Source: JAKOVR01 sp031415655 (GTDB lineage Bacteria; Actinomycetota; Acidimicrobiia; Acidimicrobiales; Acidimicrobilacustridaceae). From it: 64,000 bases of DNA. Below, piece by piece: positions 52,589 to 60,423 of the stretch. The notes under the pieces are model-generated. The model had not been told where the DNA came from. It worked only from the letters and a program-made list of their open reading frames with translations, and ran no database searches. Where the stretch lies: assembly GCA_031415655.1 (NCBI GenBank), contig JANOSD010000113.1:12402-76401 (forward strand), read 5' to 3'. The position numbers and the translations under genes were made by a program. The first letter of the stretch is position 1. Each line of letters opens with the position of its first letter.

Positions 52589-52929
52589 GCCGCCGCCACC
52601 TCGATCTCGGGGCGGCAGGCGAGGAACGGGCAGCGCAGTGGTATGTCGAACAGGGCTATACGGTGGTGGCGCGGAACTGGCGCTGTCCCGAAGGTGAGCT
52701 CGACCTGGTACTGCGCAAAGGTTCACTCCTCGTCTTCTGCGAAGTAAAGACCCGCTCATCGTCGCGGTTTGGTCAGCCGTCCGAAGCGGTGAACCGTGAC
52801 AAACAACGCCGCCTCCGGATGTTGGCCGCGCTTTTCCTGAAGGCCCATCGCACCGGCACCACCCAACGCCGCTTCGACGTGGCCTCGGTTCTGCCGGACC
52901 GCGTCGACATCATCACCGGCGCCTTCTAG
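52585..52929 (+). CDS. yraN: UPF0102 protein YraN
   Basis: 114 aa from ATG 52585, overlapping the DUF2469 stop. The nuclease-like core GELDLVLRKGSLLVFCEVKTR carries the Asp and Glu-x-Lys expected of the restriction-endonuclease fold. Function is not established; it typically neighbours comM and dprA, found 2.2 kb downstream here. Confidence 0.93.
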   Translation: MSRRHLDLGAAGEERAAQWYVEQGYTVVARNWRCPEGELDLVLRKGSLLVFCEVKTRSSSRFGQPSEAVNRDKQRRLRMLAALFLKAHRTGTTQRRFDVASVLPDRVDIITGAF

Positions 52930-53197
52930 CCCGACTTGCCCTACAACCTCGGGGCCTCGCCCTACCCTGGTCCGTCCGCCCTGGTCCGTCCGCCCTGTCC
53001 GGTCTGTGCTTGCCCGGGGTGTACGTGAACCATGCTGCTACGGGACCCCTTGTAGGGGGTTGGTTGCAACATGGTTTCCGAAATCGGGGGCTCTGCGCCG
53101 TTCGGGACCCCTGCCGGCGAGCGCGCCAGTCGTAAACCCATCGGCGAGCCCGTCTGGGTTGCGGCAGTCCGAACGGGTGCCGGGTTCCGGTGGGGAG
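52930..53197. other. Convergent yraN/phosphatase gap
   Basis: 268 nt with no gene that I can support. A short direct repeat (CCCTGGTCCGTCCG, two copies around 52965-52992) and a small hairpin CCCCT/AGGGG (53046-53058) are present. No terminator-quality T-run is seen. Confidence 0.4.
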
Positions 53198-53884
53198 CTA
53201 GCGCGTGCGGTGGTCGGCGGGGAGATGGCCGACGTCGGAGAGTCGCACCAGCGAGTAGACAGACGCCCCCCCGATTTGCACGGGCTCGACTTCACTGAGC
53301 GACGCGTGCATGGTGACAAATCGCTCCCACTCCCATGGCACGGGCGGGATGCCGAGAAGATGGCCGAGGATCGTGGCATTCGTTCCGGCATGAGCCACGA
53401 TCACAATCCGGCGTTGGGGCTCCGCGAATCGCCATTGTGGAGGTTCCGGGGTGACCCGGTCGGCGCCGCGGTCAGCGAGGAAACCGTCGGTACCTTGCAC
53501 GATTCGTACGTGGAAGTCGCGGACACTTTCGCCGCCGGGCAGGCCGTCCCAGAGTTCATCAATCGAGCGGTTTCGGCCGGCGGCGAAAACCCGCTCCACC
53601 TCTTCGATCGGCGCGCCTTCCCAGGATTCGGGCGAACCGATCTCGGCTAACCAATCAAGCGTGGTGGGCTCGATTCCCAATTCTGCGGCGATCGGTGCCG
53701 CTGTCTGCTGCGCTCGTACGAGCGGTGATACCACCAATTCCGTGGTGACCTTGTGGGATGCACCGAGGTGTGAAGCGGTGGCCTTTGCTTGGGACTGACC
53801 TAGCTCGGTGAGCGAGGGATTCCGGAAGGCGATGCGATCGCGAGCCCACTCGGGCTGGCCATGTCGTACGAAGATGAGCTCCAT
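53198..53884 (-). CDS. Histidine phosphatase (phosphoglycerate mutase-like)
   Basis: 228 aa. The catalytic RHG motif is at residues 7-9 (FVRHGQPEW), and the second conserved His is in VIVAHAGTNATI. Arg in SPLVRAQQTA completes the phosphate pocket. Broad-specificity branch; the substrate cannot be read from sequence. A minus-strand TATGCT lies 6 nt before the ATG. Confidence 0.9.
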   Translation of the reverse strand: MELIFVRHGQPEWARDRIAFRNPSLTELGQSQAKATASHLGASHKVTTELVVSPLVRAQQTAAPIAAELGIEPTTLDWLAEIGSPESWEGAPIEEVERVFAAGRNRSIDELWDGLPGGESVRDFHVRIVQGTDGFLADRGADRVTPEPPQWRFAEPQRRIVIVAHAGTNATILGHLLGIPPVPWEWERFVTMHASLSEVEPVQIGGASVYSLVRLSDVGHLPADHRTR

Positions 53885-53890
53885 GAACTG

Positions 53891-53896
53891 AGCATA
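53891..53896 (-). promoter_or_regulatory. -10 element of a probable leaderless phosphatase transcript
   Basis: Minus-strand TATGCT ends 6 nt before the start codon at 53884. No Shine-Dalgarno lies between. This is one of the closest matches to the -10 consensus in the set. Confidence 0.5.
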
Positions 53897-53936
53897 CGGG
53901 TGACCACTGACAGTGAAGGTCGGGCCTCGCCGCAGA

Positions 53937-54164
53937 TCAGGATCGAGGGCGGCGAGTGCGGCGATGGTCCCAACAACTGCGGTGCCAGTGGCGACGGTCG
54001 TCCGGAGCCAGCGCGGGTACTGCGACTACGTGCCCAGTCCCTGACGGGATCGCGCCGAGACAGCCCGGGCACACGTACGGTTTTCTCGCCTCGTAGGGCT
54101 GCACACGACGAACGTCGCACTCATCGTCGGCCCACGGCCAGATCGGGGGTCGGGTACCGGCCAT
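53937..54164 (-). CDS. Small zinc-ribbon-like protein (actinobacterial, uncharacterised)
   Basis: 75 aa from ATG at 54164. VRRVQPYEARKPYVCPGCLG, then PSGTGHVVAVP and DDRRHWHRSCWDHR: a CPGC pair with later His and Cys suggests one zinc site. I recall similar short proteins widely conserved in actinobacteria, without known function. It lies 52 nt before the histidine phosphatase on the same strand. Confidence 0.72.
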   Translation of the reverse strand: MAGTRPPIWPWADDECDVRRVQPYEARKPYVCPGCLGAIPSGTGHVVAVPALAPDDRRHWHRSCWDHRRTRRPRS

Positions 54165-54176
54165 ACGAAACCAGCT

Positions 54177-54296
54177 TCAGAGCTTTCCACCGAAAAGGCC
54201 CCACCCGACGAGGAGAAGCACCACGATGAACGCTGCCGCGACCATGGCGTAGTCGGCCCGGGAGTTCTTGTGTTTGCGCGTCGGATTAAAGCCCAC
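54177..54296 (-). CDS. 39-aa conserved-looking membrane microprotein
   Basis: GTG at 54296 gives a 39-residue protein beginning VGFNPTRKHKNSRADYAM, then a single membrane helix (VAAAFIVVLLLVGWGLFG) and a short tail. The basic NPTRK..RADY head plus one helix resembles tiny uncharacterised actinobacterial membrane proteins. A minus-strand CATACT lies 7 nt before the GTG, matching the leaderless pattern. An in-frame ATG at 54329 would add 11 residues. It ends 12 nt before the zinc-ribbon gene on the same strand. Confidence 0.6.
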   Translation of the reverse strand: MGFNPTRKHKNSRADYAMVAAAFIVVLLLVGWGLFGGKL

Positions 54297-54386
54297 AGAA
54301 ACAAGTATGGCGAAGCCGTCGGGATTCATCCGATTCGAGATGCCGATTTCGACGTGCCGGGGTCGAGTCGGGGATGAGCGTTTCGC

Positions 54387-54392
54387 TACGTT
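54387..54392 (+). promoter_or_regulatory. -10 element of a probable leaderless cytochrome c transcript
   Basis: TACGTT lies 8 nt before ATG 54401, with no Shine-Dalgarno between. Confidence 0.35.
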
Positions 54393-54400
54393 AAGTCGTC

Positions 54401-54751
54401 ATGCGACGACGCTTTCTTCTTCTGACCTCCGCAATGATCGCGGCATCCATCGCCGCCGGGTGCGGGAGCGATTCGAGTGCGAAGCCATCCGACCCGGTGC
54501 TCGCCAGGGGGCAGGACGTGCATCGAGCTCGTTGCGCCTCTTGTCACGGCATCGATGGATCCGGGGGACTGGGAAAGAAGCTCAACGGGGGCCAGGTCAC
54601 CCGTGACCTTCCTGATCCGGCCGACCACGTTCGGATCGTCACCAACGGGTTGAAGGGCACCACGATGGGGGCGTGGGGCGAGACACTCACGGCCGAAGAG
54701 ATCCAGGCAGTGGTGCGCTACCAACGAGAGGTGCTTGCGGCCAAGCAGTGA
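54401..54751 (+). CDS. Lipoprotein mono-haem cytochrome c
   Basis: 116 aa. Signal peptide MRRRFLLLTSAMIAASIAAG with lipobox Cys21 (AAGC), then the haem site CASCH (Cys45, Cys48, His49) and a likely axial Met89 (TTMGAWG). Resembles small cbb3/caa3-type or photosynthetic c6-like monohaem cytochromes. Expected on the outer face of the membrane as an electron carrier; no oxidase genes are adjacent. Processing would need Lgt and LspA (lspA at 22494). Confidence 0.9.
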   Translation: MRRRFLLLTSAMIAASIAAGCGSDSSAKPSDPVLARGQDVHRARCASCHGIDGSGGLGKKLNGGQVTRDLPDPADHVRIVTNGLKGTTMGAWGETLTAEEIQAVVRYQREVLAAKQ

Positions 54752-55150
54752 ATCGGGGACGTGCGAGTCGGCCTGTCCGCCGGTGCCCCGCCGGTGCCCC
54801 GCCGGTGCCCCGCCCGGCCGTGGACAAGCAGTCGTGTGGGCAGTATCGCTGTTCCTAACGGGGTTCCTGCCCAATCGTCGTGGCCGTGAGTCGGTGGCCC
54901 GGCGTCGATAGGCCGTTGGGAGACGTTCCCAGCCGGTGGCGGTCCTAACTGTCGTACCTTGCGTGTAGGGTGACTGGTAAGGACCTGCGGTGTGGTTTCC
55001 GCCGTTCGCAGGCCACCTCACGGGCTCGCTGTTGAGCCTTCCGCACCGGGTGCGGCCCCTCTTCGAGGACACGAGCGTCCTTCCCCTATTGGATCCGTCC
55101 GCCGTCGCGTTCTGTCGCGTCGGTTCGGCCCTCTCGCGGAGGAACTCCTC
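54752..55150 (+). other. Gap between cytochrome c and comM
   Basis: About 400 nt with no credible gene. It contains an 11-bp tandem repeat GCCGGTGCCCC (three copies, 54779-54811) and small hairpins (CCGCAC/GTGCGG near 55039-55053; GGAC/GTCC near 55058-55074). No convincing promoter hexamers and no T-run are seen. GCGGAGGA just before 55151 is the comM ribosome-binding site. Confidence 0.5.
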
Positions 55151-56689
55151 GTGAACGCCATAGTCATTTCTGCGTCCTTGTTCGGTACCGACGGCTATCC
55201 CGTCACCGTCCATGTCCACAACGGTCCCGGTTTGCCCGGTTTCACCATGATCGGCTTGCCCGACACGATCTGCCGCGAGTCGCGTGATCGAGTTCGTTCT
55301 GCCCTCGTATCCTGCGGCATTGATTGGCCATCCACTCGGCTCACCGTGAACCTCACGCCCACCGATCGACGTAAAGGCGGGTCGAGCCTCGATCTGGCCC
55401 TTGCCGTTGGTCTGTTGGTGTCGTGCGCCATCGTGCGAGAGGACGACGTCGCCGGTATGGCGTTCGTGGGTGAGCTCGGGCTCGACGGGGCGATTCGATC
55501 GATACCCGGCGTGTTGCCAATGGTGGCGGCCATTGATGAACCGGTGGTGGTGGTGCCGAGGGCGTCGCACCACGAGGCGGCGCTCGTGGGTCGGCATCAG
55601 GTGCGTTCGGTGGCGTCACTCAAGGAACTGCTCACCGTCATCACGCGTGACAGTGAACACGGCACGCTCGAACCCTGGCCACCGCCACCCCCGCACCACC
55701 CGGCAACCGAGCTGCCGGTCGTGGTCGATCTCGCCGACGTTCGCGGGCAACCGGTTGCCCGTCGGGCTATGGAGGTGGCGGCCGCCGGCGGCCATCACGT
55801 GCTCCTCGTCGGACCACCGGGGGCAGGAAAGACGATGCTCGCCAAGCGGATGACCACCCTTCTGCCAGACCTCGATCCGGCCACCGCGCTCGACACCACC
55901 AAGATCCACTCCGCGGCCGGCAGCCTCGAACCAATGCACGACCTCATCCGCCGGCCGCCGTTCCGGTCACCGCACCACGGGGCCAGCTCGGTTGCCATGG
56001 TTGGTGGGGGCGCCTCGTGGGTCCGACCGGGTGAGATCTCGATGGCGAACGGCGGGGTGCTGTTTTTAGATGAGATGGCCGAGTTCTCAGTGCCGGTTCT
56101 CGAATCGTTGCGCCAGCCGCTTGAGGAGGCGGTGGTCCACGTCGCTCGGGCACAGTTTCGCCTCACTTTTCCCGCTCGTTTTCTCCTTGTCGGAGCGATG
56201 AACCCGTGTCCCTGTGGCGGAGGGGACCGCCCGGGAACCTGCCGGTGTTCACCGTCCTCGCTCGCCCGTTACACCCGGCGATTGTCGGCCCCGATCCTGG
56301 ATCGTTTCGACCTCCGGGTGAAGGTCGACCGTCCCGATCCCGCCCAATTACTTTCTGGCGAACCAGGCGAACCCTCCGCTCCGGTGCGAGCCCGCGTGGA
56401 GGAGGCGCGGGACCGGGCGCTGCTGCGTGGCGTCCGTGCGAACGTCGACCTCAACGGGCCCGTGCTGGCCAAGGTTGCCCCGTTCTCATCCGAGGCCGAA
56501 CGGCTGATCGCGGAGAAGCTTGATTCAGCCCAACTGACCGCCAGGGGGGTTGATCGAATCCGCCGGGTCGCCCTCACGATCGACGACCTCGCGGGCCGAG
56601 ACGGCCCCGTGTCCAAGGAAGCGGTACAGGAGGCAATTTTGCTACGTGACCAACTCAGCTTCCTGCGCGACCAGCTGGCGGCATCATGA
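55151..56689 (+). CDS. comM: ComM/YifB-family Mg-chelatase-like AAA+ ATPase
   Basis: 512 aa from GTG 55151 (GGAGG ~9 nt upstream). N-terminal Lon-like domain (MNAIVISASLFGTDGYPVTV, FTMIGLPDTICRESRDRV), then the chelatase-type AAA+ core: Walker A LLVGPPGAGKTMLAKRM, Walker B GVLFLDEMAEF, and an insertion with paired Cys (MNPCPCGGGDRPGTCRC). In Vibrio ComM is a hexameric branch-migration helicase for natural transformation. The stop overlaps dprA. Confidence 0.94.
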   Translation: MNAIVISASLFGTDGYPVTVHVHNGPGLPGFTMIGLPDTICRESRDRVRSALVSCGIDWPSTRLTVNLTPTDRRKGGSSLDLALAVGLLVSCAIVREDDVAGMAFVGELGLDGAIRSIPGVLPMVAAIDEPVVVVPRASHHEAALVGRHQVRSVASLKELLTVITRDSEHGTLEPWPPPPPHHPATELPVVVDLADVRGQPVARRAMEVAAAGGHHVLLVGPPGAGKTMLAKRMTTLLPDLDPATALDTTKIHSAAGSLEPMHDLIRRPPFRSPHHGASSVAMVGGGASWVRPGEISMANGGVLFLDEMAEFSVPVLESLRQPLEEAVVHVARAQFRLTFPARFLLVGAMNPCPCGGGDRPGTCRCSPSSLARYTRRLSAPILDRFDLRVKVDRPDPAQLLSGEPGEPSAPVRARVEEARDRALLRGVRANVDLNGPVLAKVAPFSSEAERLIAEKLDSAQLTARGVDRIRRVALTIDDLAGRDGPVSKEAVQEAILLRDQLSFLRDQLAAS

Positions 56690-57864
56690 ACGCCGGTCCA
56701 ACGAACGCCGTTGGGGGGTCGAACGACGGTGATGTTGCCTTCCTGATCGGGTTGGCATCCCTGGATCAGGTGGGCCCGAGCCGGCTCGCTGCACTCCTGG
56801 GTGAGCGATCGCCGCGGGAGGCCTGGGAGAACGTGTGTCGCGGCGTGCACATTGCCGCCACCCGGACCGAGGGGGCGACGGGCATCACGGCGGAGTTGGC
56901 TGCGGCATGGCGAAACCAGGCGGCGGGGATGGACCTCGATACGTTGGCCGGTGCCCACGCCGAGGCCGGTGTGGCGGTGTTGACGCCGGGAGATCCCTGC
57001 TTCCATGGTCTATTCGAACACGATCCCAGTCCGCCGTATGTATTGTTCGCTCGCGGTCGACTTGAACCCCTTGGCAGTCCGAAGGTGGCAATCGTGGGTA
57101 CCCGCAATTGCACTCGTTACGGCCGAGATCTGGCGGAGATGTTCGGGCGGGAGTTAAGCGAAGCGGGAGTGACAGTGGTATCGGGTCTGGCGCTTGGCAT
57201 CGACGGCGCCGCCCATCGGGGCGCCTTGGCCGCGCGTGCCGTTCCCCCGATCGGCGTGGTGGGGTCGGGTCTGGATGTGGTGTATCCCCGGTCGCATCGT
57301 CAGCTCTGGAACGAGGTGGCCGACTACGGCGCGTTGATCGCCGAGTATCCCCTTGGGGTCCGCCCCGCGCCGTGGAGGTTCCCGGCCCGCAACCGCATCA
57401 TTGCCGCGCTGGCCGACCTCACCCTGGTGGTTGAGTCACGCGTTGCTGGCGGATCGATGCTCACCGTCGACGAGTCGGTGGCTCGCAACAAGGACGTGTT
57501 GGCCGTTCCCGGATCGGTACACAGTCCCGCCTCGTCCGGAACCAACAAGCTTTTGTTCGACGGGTGCGGCATGGTTCGCGACACCGACGACATCCTGCTT
57601 CGGCTTGGCCAATTCCCGGCGGCGGCATCGGTGATCGCGAAGGCAAAGGCGGCTCGAACCGAGGAGAAACGGCCAAAGGGTGACGCTGCCGCCGTGCTCG
57701 AAGCCATTGGTTGGGAGCCGGCGTCCACCGAACAGATCGTGGTCCGTACCAATCTCACGGTGAGCCAGATCGCGACCGTTCTCGATCAACTCGCCGACGG
57801 CGGGTGGATCACCAACAGTGGTGGCTGGTACGAGCAGATCGGGAAGCCGAGGGCCCACCGATGA
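56686..57864 (+). CDS. dprA: DNA processing protein DprA
   Basis: Loads RecA onto incoming single-stranded DNA. 392 aa from ATG 56686, overlapping comM (ATGA). N-terminal SAM-like region, central Rossmann fold (VAIVGTRNCTRYGRDLAEMFG, VVSGLALGIDGAAHRGAL, GSGLDVVYPRSHRQL), and a C-terminal winged helix (VLEAIGWEPASTEQIVVRT). The comM-dprA pair is usual even in non-competent actinobacteria. Confidence 0.95.
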   Translation: MNAGPTNAVGGSNDGDVAFLIGLASLDQVGPSRLAALLGERSPREAWENVCRGVHIAATRTEGATGITAELAAAWRNQAAGMDLDTLAGAHAEAGVAVLTPGDPCFHGLFEHDPSPPYVLFARGRLEPLGSPKVAIVGTRNCTRYGRDLAEMFGRELSEAGVTVVSGLALGIDGAAHRGALAARAVPPIGVVGSGLDVVYPRSHRQLWNEVADYGALIAEYPLGVRPAPWRFPARNRIIAALADLTLVVESRVAGGSMLTVDESVARNKDVLAVPGSVHSPASSGTNKLLFDGCGMVRDTDDILLRLGQFPAAASVIAKAKAARTEEKRPKGDAAAVLEAIGWEPASTEQIVVRTNLTVSQIATVLDQLADGGWITNSGGWYEQIGKPRAHR

Positions 57865-57908
57865 GGGGCTTGGGGGTCACGGTGTTCGATCAACCAGCGG
57901 CTTGTGGC

Positions 57909-59339
57909 TCACGCGAGCCCGACCTCGTCAAGCCCGGCCAGCTTGCGGGCGTAGCTCATCGCCGGTTTGGCGTCGTAGCTTCGGAAGGTCTGCATCTTCT
58001 CCGCCTCCACCGATCCTTCGGCGTGCACGGCGAGCACCGCGTGGTAGCCGCCGAAGTCGCGGGCGGTGAGGTCGGAGATGAGGTGCAGCATCCGCAGGCG
58101 GGGCTCTGCCGGCACGGCGGCCCGGTAGTACTTCTCGAGCACCGGCCGAACTTCGTCACTGTCCCAGTCGTCGCCGCCCGGTCCGGTCACCAGCAGCCCG
58201 CCGGCGCAGTCCTGCACCAGTTCGAGCGCTTGGTGGTAGTTGGTGGCGAAGGTGTACTTCGCCATGTTCGTGGTCATGGGATCGGGATAGGCGATGCCTC
58301 GATCATCAATGCGGGCACGGATGGCCGCCATGTGAGTGAGCGACCGCACCGTCTCGGCGTACATGATGAGGTGGGTGAGCTTGTCGCGGATATGCCCCGC
58401 CTTTATCACGCCGTTCATCTGGGCGATCTCGCCGGCCACGCCGACCAGGAGGTCTACCAGTGGAAGCTTGTAGCTCACGGCCGTGAATCGGTGGTACTCC
58501 ACAAACGTGAGGGCCAGGACACCAGCCTTTTCGGGCTCACGGTTCATGAATACATGGCTCCACGGCACGAAAACATCGTCGAAGACCGTAAGAGTCTCGA
58601 GCATCTTGTGCTTCGACGAGAGCGGAAACTCGAACGAATTGCGCTCCCCGGCGGCATACGACGACACATACATCTTGAGGCCCGGCGCATTGGTAGGCAC
58701 GGCAAACGCCACGGCGTAGTCGGCATCGGCTTCACCCATCGCGCGGGTGGGAAATGCGATCACGTAGTCGGCGTTGGTGCAGATCGAGGTGTGGCACTTC
58801 GCCCCCCGGACCACGATCCCATCCGCGTTCTGGTCGACCACATGCACATAGAGATCGGGATCCTCCTGCTGATGGGGGGGGAGCGAGCGGTCGCCCTTCA
58901 CGTCGGTCTGCGCAACTGCCACTGCGAGGTCGTTGTCGCGGCAGTGCTGCCAGAACGCTGTGGCCTTCTCCAGTGCTTCGCCCTCGCACACCCGCAAGAG
59001 CGCGAACAGCCCGTCGCTGCCGATCTCCTTGATGAGGGTGACCATCGTGCCGCCAAGACCGGTACAGGTTTCGATGAGCTTGCTGCGCTCCAGCAGATCA
59101 TCGGCGTGGCGGGGCACGTGGTAGTAGCGGCTGTACTCCTCACCGCTGGCGGTGTCGGTCATGACGGCGAGGTCGCGGTAGGCGGGGTCCTCTGCCATCG
59201 AGTAGTCGATTGCCGCGTGGTCTACTGCGACCCGCAGTTCCTTGTCGGCGAGTATGTCGGGCACTCGTTTGCCCTTGTAGTAAAGCTCCCGTCCGTCGTT
59301 GAGGGAGGCGAGATAGTTTTCGGGGGTTCGCAGAGCCAT
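57909..59339 (-). CDS. HpaB/AbfD-family flavoprotein lacking Fe-S cysteines
   Basis: 476 aa from ATG at 59339 (MALRTPENYLASLNDGRELY). The whole length resembles 4-hydroxybutyryl-CoA dehydratase/4-hydroxyphenylacetate 3-hydroxylase proteins, e.g. VDQNADGIVVRGAK, DYAVAFAVPTNAPGLKMY, VFDDVFVPWSHVF, CAGGLLVTGPGGDDW. By eye against clostridial AbfD, the cluster ligands Cys99, Cys103 and Cys299 correspond to Thr101, Glu105 and Tyr290, while the ligand His is kept (His283, EYHRF). So a flavin-dependent hydroxylase or unknown reaction is more likely than dehydration. It is opposite to, and embedded between, dprA and xerC, which suggests a later insertion. Confidence 0.82.
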   Translation of the reverse strand: MALRTPENYLASLNDGRELYYKGKRVPDILADKELRVAVDHAAIDYSMAEDPAYRDLAVMTDTASGEEYSRYYHVPRHADDLLERSKLIETCTGLGGTMVTLIKEIGSDGLFALLRVCEGEALEKATAFWQHCRDNDLAVAVAQTDVKGDRSLPPHQQEDPDLYVHVVDQNADGIVVRGAKCHTSICTNADYVIAFPTRAMGEADADYAVAFAVPTNAPGLKMYVSSYAAGERNSFEFPLSSKHKMLETLTVFDDVFVPWSHVFMNREPEKAGVLALTFVEYHRFTAVSYKLPLVDLLVGVAGEIAQMNGVIKAGHIRDKLTHLIMYAETVRSLTHMAAIRARIDDRGIAYPDPMTTNMAKYTFATNYHQALELVQDCAGGLLVTGPGGDDWDSDEVRPVLEKYYRAAVPAEPRLRMLHLISDLTARDFGGYHAVLAVHAEGSVEAEKMQTFRSYDAKPAMSYARKLAGLDEVGLA

Positions 59340-59346
59340 GACGGGC

Positions 59347-59352
59347 AGCGTA
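59347..59352 (-). promoter_or_regulatory. -10 element of a probable leaderless HpaB/AbfD-like transcript
   Basis: Minus-strand TACGCT lies 7 nt before the ATG at 59339; no Shine-Dalgarno. The same hexamer precedes the Rrf2 gene. Confidence 0.45.
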
Positions 59353-59461
59353 CCGATCGGGCCAGGCGAAAAATCGAGAACCTGTTCTCGCTCGACTGGT
59401 CTCACGTCCGCGGTGCGGCCGTTCGTCGTGATCTTGCCGCCGCCCGACCTCCTGCGCTCGC

Positions 59462-59467
59462 TACCGT
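59462..59467 (+). promoter_or_regulatory. -10 element of a probable leaderless xerC transcript
   Basis: TACCGT precedes ATG 59476 by 8 nt, with no Shine-Dalgarno; the identical hexamer precedes the response regulator at 42173. Confidence 0.4.
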
Positions 59468-59475
59468 CAACGGTG

Positions 59476-60384
59476 ATGCGTTCCGTCGTGCCGCCGCCCC
59501 CCGACTCATGGCTCATCGAAGCCTTCTTGGCCTCGCTCACTTCCTGCGCCCCCAACACAGTGGCGGCCTATGGCAGCGATCTCGCCTCATTCGCCCAGTG
59601 GTGCAGCCGCGTTCCTCTCGATCACCCGGGCAACGTCGACCGGTTGCTGCTCCGGCGGTACCTCGCTCATCTCAGCAGCCGTGGCCTGGCCAAGCGGACA
59701 ATGGCCCGCCGAGCCTCCTCGTTGCGGCGTTACTACGCCTGGTTGCGACGCACGGGAGTGGTTTCCACCGATCCCACGGTGGGCTTGCACGCACCCTCGG
59801 GGGACGGTCGACTGCCCCGGGTGCTCCGAGACGACGAGATCACCACCCTCCTCGACGATCCTGTCGCCACCGCCTCGGGGGACACGCCGGCGGTGCGGGC
59901 CCGAGACGATGCCGTAGTGGAACTGCTCTACGGAAGCGGTTTGCGGGTGGGGGAGTTGTGCGGCCTCGTTGCCTCCGACCTCGATTTGGTCGACGCATCG
60001 ATACGCGTCTGGGGCAAAGGTGGCAAACAACGAAAGGTGCCGCTGTCGGCGCCAAGCGTGGAACGTTTGCGGGGGTGGTTGGGTCCCGCCCGTTTGGAGG
60101 TGCTTGGCGCCGCCCCCGATCCGGGGGCGCTCTTTCTGAACAAGGTGGGTCGACCGCTCACTCCGCGCGATGTGCGGCGCATCATCGACCACCGTTCGGC
60201 GGCGCCCACCCACCCGCACGCGTTGCGCCACACCTTCGCTACACACCTTCTCGATGGGGGCGCAGATCTGCGTGCGGTACAAGAACTTTTGGGACACAGC
60301 GACCTCGCCACCACACAGCGTTACACTCACGTGAGCAAGGAGCGGCTTCGTTCCGTGCTCGACGCCACGCACCCCCGGGCCTGA
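59476..60384 (+). CDS. xerC: Tyrosine recombinase XerC/XerD
   Basis: 302 aa from ATG 59476; the upstream open frame is GC-rich read-through. N-terminal SAM-like DNA-binding domain (NTVAAYGSDLASFAQWC), C-terminal catalytic domain with Arg157 (YGSGLRVGELC), Lys181 (GKGGKQRKVPL), His248/Arg251 (HALRHTFATHLLDGGA), His274 (GHSDLATTQRYTH) and Tyr283. All catalytic residues are present. In this location it is most likely the chromosomal dimer-resolution recombinase rather than a phage integrase. TACCGT lies 8 nt before the start. Confidence 0.93.
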   Translation: MRSVVPPPPDSWLIEAFLASLTSCAPNTVAAYGSDLASFAQWCSRVPLDHPGNVDRLLLRRYLAHLSSRGLAKRTMARRASSLRRYYAWLRRTGVVSTDPTVGLHAPSGDGRLPRVLRDDEITTLLDDPVATASGDTPAVRARDDAVVELLYGSGLRVGELCGLVASDLDLVDASIRVWGKGGKQRKVPLSAPSVERLRGWLGPARLEVLGAAPDPGALFLNKVGRPLTPRDVRRIIDHRSAAPTHPHALRHTFATHLLDGGADLRAVQELLGHSDLATTQRYTHVSKERLRSVLDATHPRA

Positions 60385-60423
60385 ATCACCAGGACCACCG
60401 CCGGGAACCTCGAAAGGGCAGAA

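Noticed and set aside
59476..60384. A phage or integron integrase
   Set aside because: The recombinase is of normal Xer length with no attachment site, tRNA or phage genes nearby, and lies in conserved dprA-whiG-rpsB synteny.
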